Shown here piece by piece: positions 17,602 through 26,547 of a DNA stretch of 64,000 nucleotides. The DNA comes from Ohtaekwangia sp035628875. GTDB lineage: Bacteria; Bacteroidota; Bacteroidia; Cytophagales; Cyclobacteriaceae. The position numbers and the translations under genes are program-made. Within the stretch, counting starts at the first letter, position 1; each line of letters starts with the position of its first letter. Below the pieces are notes generated by a model. It did no database searches. It was not told the DNA's origin and saw only the letters and a program-made list of their open reading frames with translations. Location of the stretch: positions 1 through 64,000 of the forward strand of contig DASPIZ010000070.1 in assembly GCA_035628875.1 (NCBI GenBank), in the 5' to 3' direction.

Positions 17602-19004
17602 GTGCTTTGTGGTTCCAGGTTCATCCGATGCTGTGTCCACATGGCGACGTCTTCTTCATAATGCGTAATGAGGATTAATGTAGAATCTTCATGAAGCACG
17701 TGATGAAGGTAACGATTCACCAATTCTTTTCTCACCGGATCCAAAAACTGAAAAGGTTCGTCCAGGAGGAGGAGCTCTTTATCACTTATGAAGGAATTAA
17801 TCAATAACATGCATTGGAGTTCTCCGGATGAAAGTTGACGTACCGGCTTATCCATGAATGTGTCGGCATTAAAAAACCGGATGAGTTGTTTAAGTCTTTC
17901 TTCATTGTCGTTATGCTGTTGTTGCATGATCAACTTTCGTGCTGTATGCAACACCGCTCCTGGATTGAGAAAGTGAATTTGCTCAGGGCCAAAGTAAGTC
18001 ATCCTTTTTTTTATATCCCAAATCGATTCACCGGTGCCACGTCGTTTTCCAAAAAGGTATATTTGCTGGCTATAGGCCATGGGATGGTCCGCATAAATGA
18101 GGCTGAACAAAGTTGTTTTACCTGATCCGTTTTTTCCGGTGAGGGCCCACCGTTCTCCTTTACGGATAGTCCAGTTCAGATTGTTAATAATTTTTTTTCC
18201 TTTATATGCGATGGTGAGGTTTTTCATCTCTACCACAGGAGGAGAGGTATCCTCATTTTGATTGCCTTCTTTATGGTTAAGCGTACCAGGTATGATTGAA
18301 GAGGATGGTTCAATGGGGCCAGTAGGCTGTATTTTGAAATCCTTCAAGATAAGTGTACGATTAATAACCTTTGGCAAGTCATGGTGGTGATCAGTCAAAA
18401 CGATTTGAATAGCAAAGGTGTTTGCGAAATGATCGATCAGATTTATAAGATCCTTACGACTATCCTGGTCAAGTCCTTCAAATGGATAGTCGAATAAAAT
18501 AACACGGGGAATTTCCTTTAAAAGATTTTTAAGTAAAAGTACTTTCTTGAGTTGTCCGTTGGAAAGCCGCGTGATCTCCAGTTCGAGTAGACCGTCGATA
18601 TTTAAGTTTGGCGGAAAGTCGAAACGTTTTAAGCTTTTAATATCATCACCCAAAATGTCACGGACAAGCGGTATAGCGCTTTCATCCATACTATAATATC
18701 GCTGCTGATAAAACAGATCGTGATAACTGGTTAGAAAAATTTGTAGCGCATGGGCTGGGATGTAATGAATTTTTTGTTTTCGTTCGTTGTATCTGGCAGT
18801 CCAGTCCGTTTCATGAATAAAATCATATTCGATATTTCCTTCTATAGGCGTAATCATGCCGGCAAGAATTTCAAGCAACAGCGTTTTTCCTGCTCCGTTC
18901 TCACCCCGGATAACCCAGTGCTCATGTTTCTCTATCGACCAATTGAGCTTTTCAAATAATGCTATTCCATTTCGCGATATTGTAACGTTATTTAGCTTAA
19001 TCAT
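17598..19004 (-). CDS. Twin-domain ABC ATPase, ModF-like
   Basis: I chose the ATG at 19004 (MIKLNNVTISRNG), giving 468 residues; the longer open frame runs into a composite repeat and is unlikely to be translated. Two ABC domains are fused. The first has Walker A GENGAGKT, signature LSNGQL and a Walker B reading ILFDYPFEGLD, so the catalytic glutamate is replaced by tyrosine. The second has GKNGSGKT, LSSGEL and an intact LLLDEPFQFLD, with an H-loop ITHYEED. There are no membrane segments. The layout is that of ModF, a twin ATPase linked to molybdate, but no permease gene is nearby. One site is probably degenerate. Confidence 0.8.
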   Translation of the reverse strand: MIKLNNVTISRNGIALFEKLNWSIEKHEHWVIRGENGAGKTLLLEILAGMITPIEGNIEYDFIHETDWTARYNERKQKIHYIPAHALQIFLTSYHDLFYQQRYYSMDESAIPLVRDILGDDIKSLKRFDFPPNLNIDGLLELEITRLSNGQLKKVLLLKNLLKEIPRVILFDYPFEGLDQDSRKDLINLIDHFANTFAIQIVLTDHHHDLPKVINRTLILKDFKIQPTGPIEPSSSIIPGTLNHKEGNQNEDTSPPVVEMKNLTIAYKGKKIINNLNWTIRKGERWALTGKNGSGKTTLFSLIYADHPMAYSQQIYLFGKRRGTGESIWDIKKRMTYFGPEQIHFLNPGAVLHTARKLIMQQQHNDNEERLKQLIRFFNADTFMDKPVRQLSSGELQCMLLINSFISDKELLLLDEPFQFLDPVRKELVNRYLHHVLHEDSTLILITHYEEDVAMWTQHRMNLEPQST

Positions 19005-19100
19005 CCCGAGTGTTTCGTGCCGTAATACTATTGCTTTTTCTGAAAGAATTAAAACTGGTGTGGCGATATAGTAAGAGGTACAAAGTATGAGGTGTAGTAA

Positions 19101-19350
19101 CCTTGAACTTATATAACACACTTCCAAACGCAAAGCTTCAAGGCGATTCTGGATAATCCAGTGCGTTTGATTTTTTTTATGGCCTCACTCCTTCCTCACG
19201 GGATTTTCAATCGACCTTTTGTTCGTTCTTCTTTAAGTTTATATAAGCTATAAATTATTATAAAACCAACCTCAACTCAAACAATCGTGATCGAAAACAA
19301 CCCTGAACTTTAAACTTTGAACCCTTGAACCTTGAACCTTGAACCTTGAA
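19101..19350 (-). repeat. Composite intergenic repeat, locus 2 (inverted copy of part of 37233-37545)
   Basis: On the minus strand this starts as a tandem array of TTCAAGG units directly at the stop of the 916-residue gene, continues through GTTTGAG and ATAATTTATAGCTTATATAA, and ends in a core with TGGATTATCCAGAATCGCC. The whole stretch of about 240 bases is repeated in opposite orientation near 37.2-37.5 kb. The core includes the short palindrome TGGATTATCCA. Confidence 0.8.
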
Positions 19351-22101
19351 CTACCTGAGAACAGTAACAATTCCTTTTTTGCTGATATGTCGCTGGCCGG
19401 TTTTTAGTTCGATAACGAAATAGTATGTATCCGGTGGAACTACTTCACCTTTGTAACGTCCGTCCCAGGCGGTGAGGTTATAACTTTCGTAGACCATCAG
19501 ACCACGCTTATCAAATACGCGAACAATTGCATCAAGATTATCAGCCTGGCCGTTGGTGATTCGCCAGGTGTCATTGGCGTTGTCATTGTTGGGTGTAAAT
19601 GCATTGGGGATATCCAGCTCAACAGATTCAGTTAGCGAAACAATTTTGGTTTTGATTTCGCTTAAGCTGATACCATCATTGAGTTTGAAATTAATTCGCT
19701 TGGTGGTAGCGGAAGGTAATGTATCGTTCGTGTAGTGATATTGGACAGATTGGAGAACGGTTTGGTATTCCGCTAGGGTAGCTTGTCCAAGCAGAATCAG
19801 AATTCCCGTGTTTGGATCATACACGGTTTGAATGTTTTGAGTAGCCTGTGCCAGTATTTGTTCTTTTCCAAGTGAAAGATTAATCGGATCGATGCTTACT
19901 TCTGCAAAGACAAGCGTTTCGTGATCAACATCGGCTATGGTGATTTCTTTTGCGAGATAGATTGGTCCCACGCCCTGTGTCACGTCCAGGGCGGTTGTTT
20001 CGAAGTTTGTGAATACCGGCGCATCATTGACAGGCGTTACGATAATTACCATGTTGAATGTATTGCTTGAACGTTCGCCATTGGCGATGCGAATACCGAC
20101 TGTCAGGTCACCGAAAAAATTCTGTGCAGGAGTGATCTGGTTATTCGTGACCTGGTAATTATCGCCTTCATCAAATTCAATTGAGAATCCGGCGGGGAAT
20201 TCATTCTCCGGATCATTTATCTGCAGATGTGATAATTCAATAATCGCGATAGAATCTTCGCGGATGGTGATCTGTTGCTGCCCAACGATCTGAAGTTGCG
20301 CCTTGTCGATTACGGAAATACGGAGTAAAAATGTTTCGCTTTGCGCGACACCATCGGACACGGAAACACCAACGCTAAGATTTCCAGTAAACCCAGGCGC
20401 GGGCGTGATTGTATTGTTAGAAACGGTATAATTCGTACCCGGCATAAGGGACAATGTAAAACCTGTAGGGTAAGGGTTGTCGGGATCAGTAACAATGAGG
20501 TGCGATAACGTGACCGTAAAGGGTGTATTTTGAAACGTTGTCAATTCCAGTTGACCCGTGATCACCGGTTTCACGTTTGTACTTGCCGGTGAGACGTTGA
20601 TCTTCAGGCTAAAGGCATCACTGGCCTGTGTGCCATCGTTTACAGCAACGCCAACGGAGAGGATACCTGTAAATCCGGTGTTGGGTGTAATGGTATGACC
20701 GGTTACAGTATAATTATCCCCGGAGAAAACAGATAGCGTAAAATTATCAGGATAAATATTGTCCGGATCGGTAACAAGGAGATGCGAAAAGTCAATGGTC
20801 AGCGATTGATTGTTCAACATGCTAACGGGTACTTGCCCTACAATAATTGGTTTTGTGTTGATCACCGGTGCAGGCGTAACACTTAGTTGCAAAGAAAATA
20901 CGTTGCTGTTATCAGTACCATCATTTACAATTACAGGAACAGTCAGTATGCCGTTAAACCCCGTCTGTGGCGTTATGGTGCTTCCAGTTACCGTATAATT
21001 TGATCCCGCAGAAAGCGTCATCGTAAAGCCGGTAGGGTAACTATTATCCGGGTCACTTACCACCAGATTTTCGAAACCAATTGTAATGGCCTCGCCTTCG
21101 ACCATTGAGAGTGCGGCCTGTCCGGTAATTGTTGGTGGTGTATTTACAACCGGTGCAGGTGTAACGGTAATCTGCAATGGAAACGAATTGCTGTTATCTG
21201 TACCGTCGTTGACGATAACAGGAACACTTAAGATGCCCCGGAATCCGGTCGCGGGGGTGATCGTGTTTGCATTGATCGTATAATTAGTTCCAGGTGAAAG
21301 CGAAAGCGTAAACCCGGCAGGGTAGTTATTGTCCGGATCGGTTACCATAACATCGTTAAAACCAATAGCGATGGGCTGATTCTCCTGGGTGGATAGTGAA
21401 GCTTGTCCTGTGATTGTAGGTGGTGTATTGACCACCGGTGCAGGCGTAACGGTTATCTGCAATGAGAATGAGTTGCTGTTGTTGGTTCCGTCATTTACAA
21501 CTACAGGAATATTTAACGTTCCTGTAAAACCTGTTGCTGGTGTGATTGTGTTTGCATTGATGGAATAATTTATTCCGGGTGTAAAGACCATGGAGAACCC
21601 ATCAGGGTAGGTGTTATCCGGATCATTCACCGAAAGGTGCCCGAAGTCGATCGTGATGGGTTGATCCTGAGGCGTTGTTAAAGAAACCTGTCCCGTGATT
21701 GTGGGCGGTGTGTTGATCACTGGTTTGGGTGTTACCGTTATCTGAAAAGGAAATGTGTTGCTGTTTGAGAATCCGTCGTTTACAACGATTGGTATACTTA
21801 GTATTCCGGTGAAACCATTCGCCGGGGTGATGCTGCGTTCATTTACCGTATAACCTGTTCCCGGTAAAACGGTCATGGTAAAACCGAGAGGGTAAGTGTT
21901 ATCCGGATCACTTACGGTAATGTGTCCAAATTCGATGGTGACAGGTTGTTCTTCTTCGGTGGATAAATCTGTTTGTCCGGTGATGACGGGAGGTTGATTT
22001 TGATAATGTCCGGCAGAGCGTAACGGGTTACACATTAATAAAATTAAAACCAGAAAAACACAAAATGCATTAGTGCCTGAAAACGAAACGTTATCCTTCA
22101 T
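19351..22101 (-). CDS. Giant tandem-repeat T9SS type B cargo protein
   Basis: The 916-residue protein has a signal peptide (about 1-30) and then seven tandem units of about 95 residues, each with a DPDN-x-YP-x-GF motif, NYTVNxNTITP and VNDG (about 39-690). A cadherin-like region follows (about 695-830). The last 85 residues are the type B sorting domain of the type IX secretion system, with AFTPNNDNANDTWRI, VRVFDKRGLMVYES and YYFVIEL. Such proteins are exported and attached to the cell surface; the DPDN units probably form calcium-binding Ig-like modules suited to adhesion. In DNA the first five units repeat with a period of exactly 285 bases, the next two with 282 and 273. Confidence 0.9.
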   Translation of the reverse strand: MKDNVSFSGTNAFCVFLVLILLMCNPLRSAGHYQNQPPVITGQTDLSTEEEQPVTIEFGHITVSDPDNTYPLGFTMTVLPGTGYTVNERSITPANGFTGILSIPIVVNDGFSNSNTFPFQITVTPKPVINTPPTITGQVSLTTPQDQPITIDFGHLSVNDPDNTYPDGFSMVFTPGINYSINANTITPATGFTGTLNIPVVVNDGTNNSNSFSLQITVTPAPVVNTPPTITGQASLSTQENQPIAIGFNDVMVTDPDNNYPAGFTLSLSPGTNYTINANTITPATGFRGILSVPVIVNDGTDNSNSFPLQITVTPAPVVNTPPTITGQAALSMVEGEAITIGFENLVVSDPDNSYPTGFTMTLSAGSNYTVTGSTITPQTGFNGILTVPVIVNDGTDNSNVFSLQLSVTPAPVINTKPIIVGQVPVSMLNNQSLTIDFSHLLVTDPDNIYPDNFTLSVFSGDNYTVTGHTITPNTGFTGILSVGVAVNDGTQASDAFSLKINVSPASTNVKPVITGQLELTTFQNTPFTVTLSHLIVTDPDNPYPTGFTLSLMPGTNYTVSNNTITPAPGFTGNLSVGVSVSDGVAQSETFLLRISVIDKAQLQIVGQQQITIREDSIAIIELSHLQINDPENEFPAGFSIEFDEGDNYQVTNNQITPAQNFFGDLTVGIRIANGERSSNTFNMVIIVTPVNDAPVFTNFETTALDVTQGVGPIYLAKEITIADVDHETLVFAEVSIDPINLSLGKEQILAQATQNIQTVYDPNTGILILLGQATLAEYQTVLQSVQYHYTNDTLPSATTKRINFKLNDGISLSEIKTKIVSLTESVELDIPNAFTPNNDNANDTWRITNGQADNLDAIVRVFDKRGLMVYESYNLTAWDGRYKGEVVPPDTYYFVIELKTGQRHISKKGIVTVLR
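20206..21987 (-). repeat. In-gene tandem repeat array (period 285 bp)
   Basis: The codons for the conserved DPDN motif occur at 21901, 21616, 21331, 21046, 20761, 20479 and 20206, giving spacings of 285, 285, 285, 285, 282 and 273. The exact period over the 5' units points to unequal recombination or gene conversion keeping the units uniform, while the 3' units have drifted. Confidence 0.85.
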
Positions 22102-22462
22102 AAGTTGAGGACTAAATTCTACACGAATAATTAATTGAAAATCAGCGCTCCATAACGGAGTTTCCTATTAAAACCTGCTATAAACAAGCGCTATTTCCCT
22201 TGAAGGTTGTAACCCTGTTAGCAACAATTAAAAAAGAGATACCAATGACGTTTTAGCGAACAGGTTTTAAAGTGGCGAAAACCGATAGGCATTTTCTGGA
22301 AAGGCCACTAAAGGGATTTATGGCCATGGTGTGGATGTACTTTTGAAAAAGCGTTAAGGTTATACAATAGATCGATTAAGCACCCTGATGATTTTTCGAG
22401 CAAAAGTCGTTGTTTGAGGGTTAAGTTGCTTGTGATGCGTTCAGAGAACATTAATTCTTTTC
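22102..22462. other. Intergenic gap, divergent genes, nothing clear
   Basis: This 360-base gap separates the divergently transcribed 916-residue gene and the receiver-domain gene. It should contain both promoters. Apart from the -7 candidate at its right end I see no gene, RNA or repeat. Confidence 0.4.
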
Positions 22463-22470
22463 TAAATTTG
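22463..22470 (+). promoter_or_regulatory. Candidate -7 box TAAATTTG upstream of a response regulator
   Basis: An exact match to the Bacteroidota -7 consensus TAnnTTTG lies 19 bases upstream of the ATG at 22489. A well-placed TTG -33 box is not obvious, so this is a weak call. Confidence 0.35.
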
Positions 22471-22488
22471 ATCCTGAAATGGTTCGAA

Positions 22489-22878
22489 ATGAATGTACCC
22501 ATAACGCTTTTGCTAATAGACGACGATCCGGATGATCTGGAAATTCTGATTACAGCCATTCATGAGATTGATCGGTCTGCAGTCTGTCATACAGCGCGGG
22601 ATGGCAACGAAGGATTAGATAAACTAAAGGATGAGCAGTTGACACCTACTTTGATATTTTTAGATCTTAATATGCCTGGTATGAATGGCATTCAATTTCT
22701 TCAGGAAATAAAAGGGAGCGACACGTTGAAAAATATCCGAATCGTTGTCTTTTCAACCTCATCCAATCCCAGCGATATTAAAGCCACTGAAGGACTCGGG
22801 ATATACAAATACATTACCAAACCAGCGAGTTTCTCCATTTTGCTGGATACACTTCGGGGATTGTTTAAATCGCTTTAA
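22489..22878 (+). CDS. Single-domain response regulator (CheY/Rcp1-like)
   Basis: The start at 22489 (MNVPITLLLIDDDPDD) gives 129 residues, a single receiver domain with nothing attached. The acidic pocket D11-D13, the phospho-acceptor D59 in FLDLNMPG, and K111 in YITKPAS are all present. The DDDPDD start and long beta4-alpha4 region resemble Rcp1-type receivers that partner phytochrome-like hybrid kinases. No kinase gene is adjacent, so its partner is elsewhere. A composite repeat begins about 20 bases after its stop. Confidence 0.85.
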   Translation: MNVPITLLLIDDDPDDLEILITAIHEIDRSAVCHTARDGNEGLDKLKDEQLTPTLIFLDLNMPGMNGIQFLQEIKGSDTLKNIRIVVFSTSSNPSDIKATEGLGIYKYITKPASFSILLDTLRGLFKSL

Positions 22879-22892
22879 GCGATTCTGGTTTA

Positions 22893-23170
22893 AAATTCAT
22901 GGTTCAACGTTCGTGGTTCAAAGTTTAAGGTTGGTTTTCGAAAACGAAGAGATTGGTGAAACTGTTTGAGGTTTGACGTTGATGTTTTAGGTAACTTTTT
23001 TAGGTTACCGAAAACAACTGGAAGCGTGCCATTCAAACTTATTTTGCGACTCGGCGCCGCGGTTAAAATGAATCACCGACAAAGGAAAAAAATTAAAGTT
23101 CAAAGTTGATTTTCGAAAACGAAGAGGTCGGTGAAACTGTTTGAGCTTTGACTTTAATGTTTGAGGTTAC
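22893..23170 (+). repeat. Composite intergenic repeat, locus 3 (two partial copies)
   Basis: GTTCATGG/GTTCAAAG units follow the response regulator gene, then TTTTCGAAAACGAAGAG, TTTGAGGTTTGACG and TTTTTTAGGTTACCGAAAA. From about 23085 the AAGTTCAAAG, TTTTCGAAAACGAAGAG and TTTGAG arm appears a second time. Thus arm A is duplicated in tandem around a short GC-rich spacer. Confidence 0.75.
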
Positions 23171-23273
23171 ATATTCCGATAATTTACAAAATTTCACAAA
23201 CAGTTGTAATAAGCTCGTACCTTGTACTTGTATCTGGTATTTTGAACTTCTATGTAGTACCCTCTGCCGTCTC

Positions 23274-23303
23274 TTGTATGCCGGTTCCGAACGCATTACT
23301 TTG
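23274..23303 (+). promoter_or_regulatory. Candidate promoter of pgeF
   Basis: TTG at 23274-23276 is separated by 19 bases from TTACTTTG at 23296-23303, one mismatch from the Bacteroidota consensus TTG-N19-TAnnTTTG. The start codon lies 15 bases beyond the -7 box. Confidence 0.45.
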
Positions 23304-23317
23304 CTTTTTTTATTGCC

Positions 23318-24091
23318 ATGATTAAAATTGAACACGACGGCCTGGGGCTTTGGCACTTCGAAAATTTCGGCAAAGAACAAGGGATCAAACACTTTGTTAC
23401 AGATCGGAATTTGTCCGCTGACGGCGCGGTTTTTACCTTAAGCTATACCAGTACACCTGATCGTTCACTGGTCAGGAATAATCGCCAACGTCTGGCAGAT
23501 GCGCTTGGTATAGCTGAAAACCGGTTATACTTTCCTTCACAAGTCCATAAAACGCGAATAGTATATGTTACATCGTCCACAAGCACAGAAGATTTAATTG
23601 ATGTGGATGCATTAATGACCGCCGAAAGCGGAATTTGTATCGCTGTAATGTCAGCCGATTGTGTTCCTATTCTTTTGTACGACAGAAAAAATCAAGCCGT
23701 TGCTGCGGTTCATTCAGGATGGCGCGGCACGGTCGCGAAGATTTTAACAAAAACGCTTTACGCGATGCGGGAGCATTTCGGTACTGTCGGGAAAGATCTT
23801 CTTGCCGGTATCGGACCATCCGTTTCGCAGGATGCTTATGAAGTGGGCGAAGAAGTGATACGTGAAGTCGATCAGGCTTTTGGTGCATCCTCCGGTCTTA
23901 TGATTCCGGTTGCCGGCAATAAAGCAAAGCTTGATCTTTGGAAGGCCAACAAAATGCAGCTTTTAGAATTTGGCGTTGGAAAATCGCAGATTGAGATTGC
24001 CGATCTTTGTACAGTGAAAAACAATGATGCCTTTTTCTCTGCAAGGCAGGGTGATGCCGGAAGATTTGCCGCTGGCGTTATGCTGATTTAA
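23318..24091 (+). CDS. pgeF: Peptidoglycan editing factor PgeF (multicopper polyphenol oxidase/laccase-fold)
   Basis: The 257-residue protein spans the full YfiH/PgeF family. The zinc ligands are visible as H77 in SQVHKT, C115 in SADCVP and H132 in VHSGWRG, followed by AGIGPSVSQDAYEVGEEV. In E. coli, PgeF hydrolyses misincorporated L-serine muropeptides so that the stem peptide carries L-alanine; homologues also have purine nucleoside phosphorolysis activity in vitro. It is convergent with a lipoprotein gene, and a perfect 14-bp palindrome spans the two stop codons. Confidence 0.93.
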   Translation: MIKIEHDGLGLWHFENFGKEQGIKHFVTDRNLSADGAVFTLSYTSTPDRSLVRNNRQRLADALGIAENRLYFPSQVHKTRIVYVTSSTSTEDLIDVDALMTAESGICIAVMSADCVPILLYDRKNQAVAAVHSGWRGTVAKILTKTLYAMREHFGTVGKDLLAGIGPSVSQDAYEVGEEVIREVDQAFGASSGLMIPVAGNKAKLDLWKANKMQLLEFGVGKSQIEIADLCTVKNNDAFFSARQGDAGRFAAGVMLI

Positions 24092-24096
24092 ATCAG
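24083..24096. other. Palindrome spanning convergent stop codons
   Basis: CTGATTTAAATCAG is a perfect 14-base palindrome containing both the TAA of pgeF and the TGA of the convergent lipoprotein gene. Confidence 0.6.
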
Positions 24097-24704
24097 TTCA
24101 GGTCTTCGATGTCGATGGCGATCTCGTGTGGTGCCACCTCATCACCGCCGAAATAAGGATATAGTTTATAACCACTTGCTTTCTCTTCACATGCGCGTGG
24201 TAATTCTATAGATGTATCGTTTACACGGAAAATATAAGCTTTATCAGCGAATTCAATTTCGAATGTATTCTTGGTATTGATTTCTACAGTAGTAATAAAT
24301 TGAAATTTACGTTGGCTGTTAACATATGTGTAGGCCCAGATTTCAAGCTGGCCTTCGTACCATCTCCATCCAAACCGTGCGCTGTTTACCTGGTGTGGGC
24401 TATTGCAATCAGACATGCCATATAGCTTGTTGATGTCACCTTGGTTTGCAGGATCGTTCGTGGTATAGATAGCGGATTGATCGAAAGTTGCATTAAAACG
24501 TAAAACGTCGGCTTGCATTGGCTTAAAACCGGATTCGGTCGTATAGTGAGAACCCACGGGAATGAGATACTGTTGGCTGGCGTCGTCCAGAGTTTCAGAT
24601 GTTTGTTTTTTATCCGGCATGCCCGGAATGATCTGTTCATCACATGCCGCTAATACGACAAGAATTGTGAAGAGAAAGAGAAGGTATTTTTTCATCAATT
24701 TCAT
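24093..24704 (-). CDS. Hypothetical lipoprotein
   Basis: This 203-residue protein has a lipoprotein signal peptide with lipobox LAAC near residue 20, so it is likely anchored to the inner or outer membrane. The mature part is beta-rich with FGWRWYEGQLEIWAYTYVN, a jelly-roll-like pattern, and two further cysteines (DCN and RACEEK) that could form a disulfide. I do not recognise the family. The start may be either of two ATGs three codons apart. Confidence 0.7.
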   Translation of the reverse strand: MKLMKKYLLFLFTILVVLAACDEQIIPGMPDKKQTSETLDDASQQYLIPVGSHYTTESGFKPMQADVLRFNATFDQSAIYTTNDPANQGDINKLYGMSDCNSPHQVNSARFGWRWYEGQLEIWAYTYVNSQRKFQFITTVEINTKNTFEIEFADKAYIFRVNDTSIELPRACEEKASGYKLYPYFGGDEVAPHEIAIDIEDLN

Positions 24705-25026
24705 GCTGCAAAGAAAGACGGAATTGTATAGCGATACCGTTGCGTTTTGGTGGAAAAGTAAGTTGCGTTGGTTTTTTACGTGATGTGTAAAATTGGTATC
24801 GTCGTTTGATTTTGGATAACGGTTGTATTACAAAGTTTTCATCACAATTTTTGGTTTTGTCTCCTGTAACGGTTTATTCTGGGGCTATATTTCATGTGCC
24901 TTTATGCCGACAAATCGTATCGCGATCTTTCATGATCCGGAATCAAAGTTAAACCGCCAGGAATGCGTTTGTGAATAGCTTACAATGTGTTTTTTAAAGC
25001 CGGTATTTAAATTTTAGTTTAGCGGA
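24705..25026. other. Divergent intergenic gap
   Basis: About 320 bases between the lipoprotein gene (minus) and the reductase gene (plus). No gene or repeat seen; it must hold both promoters, neither of which I can place with confidence. Confidence 0.4.
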
Positions 25027-26100
25027 ATGAAGGTTCCTTACACAGAATTGCAAATCACAGAAATCAGAAATGAAACCCGGGATACAAAAACTTTTATGTT
25101 GCATGAAGTTTCATCGCCTCCTTTAAAGTATAAGGCCGGACAATTTATTACACTCGTCTTCCCCGGGAAAATTAATGAAGAACGCAGATCATATTCCATT
25201 TCGGCGACACCGCTGTTAAATGAGCCGCTCACCATTACGGTAAAACGGATTGATAACGGTGCATTCTCGCGATATCTGTTTGATAACTGCAAGGTTGGCT
25301 CGGCGTTATTCACCATAGGTGCTGCTGGCTTTTTTACTTTGCCTGAAGCGCCGGATGCATTTTCATCCTTTGTGTTTTTTGCAGCAGGGAGTGGTATTAC
25401 ACCTGTCCTGCCATTGATCAAAACGTTGTTGTACAGTGTCCCTCAGCTTCAGGTATATCTTGTTTACAGTAACCATAGTCCGGAGCAAACTATTTTTCTC
25501 AATAATGTAAAGGAACTAAAAGCACAGTTTGGCAACAGGTTTCACCTTGAAATGCTTTTCAGTAATTCACCTAACCTGCTAAAAGCCCGATTAAGTAAGT
25601 TTCTGCTTGCGGAATATATTCATGAATGGTTCCCCGAAACGAAAAATACGACTCAATTTTATTTGTGTGGTCCGCATGATTATATGCAAATGATTACAAT
25701 AACATTGTTGCGCGAAGGTGTACCATCAGATCATATCCGGAAAGAGATTTTTGATACCGTCAAACCTCCTGTTCGCGAATTACCGCCTGACCAGGAAGAA
25801 CATCGGGTCGTTATTTACGATGATGGGCAAGAGCATTCCTTCCATGTGCAGTTCCCGGAAACTATTCTCTCGGCTGCAAAGAAACTTGCCATCGTCCTTC
25901 CGTATAGTTGTGAGGCTGGAAAGTGTGGTACATGTGCGGTTACATGTTTGAAAGGAAAAGTGTGGATGTCGAACAATGAAGTTTTGCTGGATAAGGAACT
26001 GGCAAAAGGTCGAATATTAACATGTACCGGATACCCGGTAGGAGGAGATCTTTTGTTGGCAGTTCGCAGGCCGGAACAAGAGCCGGAAAAGGTGAAATAA
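25027..26100 (+). CDS. NAD(P)H ferredoxin-type reductase with C-terminal 2Fe-2S domain
   Basis: The 357-residue protein is a PaaE/Hmp-like electron-transfer flavoprotein. An FAD-binding barrel (about 1-105) has RRSYSISATP, the NAD(P)-binding domain (about 110-245) has FFAAGSGITPVLPLI and FYLCGPHDYM. The C-terminal plant-type ferredoxin domain carries the cluster ligands C295, C300, C303 and C333 in the CEAGKCGTC pattern. It moves electrons from NADPH to an oxygenase or similar partner. No oxygenase gene is adjacent. A small two-helix gene follows 40 bases downstream. Confidence 0.92.
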   Translation: MKVPYTELQITEIRNETRDTKTFMLHEVSSPPLKYKAGQFITLVFPGKINEERRSYSISATPLLNEPLTITVKRIDNGAFSRYLFDNCKVGSALFTIGAAGFFTLPEAPDAFSSFVFFAAGSGITPVLPLIKTLLYSVPQLQVYLVYSNHSPEQTIFLNNVKELKAQFGNRFHLEMLFSNSPNLLKARLSKFLLAEYIHEWFPETKNTTQFYLCGPHDYMQMITITLLREGVPSDHIRKEIFDTVKPPVRELPPDQEEHRVVIYDDGQEHSFHVQFPETILSAAKKLAIVLPYSCEAGKCGTCAVTCLKGKVWMSNNEVLLDKELAKGRILTCTGYPVGGDLLLAVRRPEQEPEKVK

Positions 26101-26140
26101 ATCCTTCGTAACTTTATTTGAAATAATAAACCATGCGGTT

Positions 26141-26308
26141 ATGGACTATAAACTCATACTCGGGATCATTCTTTTGATTGCCTTTTCATTTTTGTTTTTT
26201 CGTTTGCTTAAGCGACCACCACAGCACAAGGTGTTGAATTTTATTTTTATGTTCGATGTAGTGGTTGTTGTTATAGCCGGGCTTTATTTGATTGCTACTT
26301 CGCTATGA
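26141..26308 (+). CDS. Small two-helix membrane protein
   Basis: A 55-codon reading frame begins at the ATG at 26141 and ends at TGA 26306-26308. It encodes a hydrophobic helix (residues 5-22), a basic turn LLKRPPQHK, and a second hydrophobic helix (about 34-54). It lies 40 bases after the reductase gene on the same strand. The charge pattern is right for a real two-pass membrane peptide. Function unknown. Confidence 0.55.
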   Translation: MDYKLILGIILLIAFSFLFFRLLKRPPQHKVLNFIFMFDVVVVVIAGLYLIATSL

Positions 26309-26547
26309 AATAAAAAAGGATGAATTTTTCCGGATGATTCTTTACGCCACCGCACATCTGTTTTTCTCGGTTCATTAATAGCTGATTTTGATAATCTGTG
26401 GAATTTTTCCGCACATCTGCCTGCTAAATTGCACACATGGATACTACATTTTTTGGTATTCCGTTAGCAATCAACAAAAAGATGCTTCATCTTCATGCTG
26501 GCATAAACATTAACAGTAGTATACCAGGTAAAACAAAATTTAAAAAA

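Noticed and set aside
19005..19133. N-terminal extension of the ABC ATPase to 19133
   Set aside because: The extra 43 codons lie partly in composite repeat DNA and precede the normal start of an ABC domain.
22308..22559. 83-codon minus-strand frame overlapping the receiver gene
   Set aside because: Overlaps a clear response regulator gene and has no features of its own.
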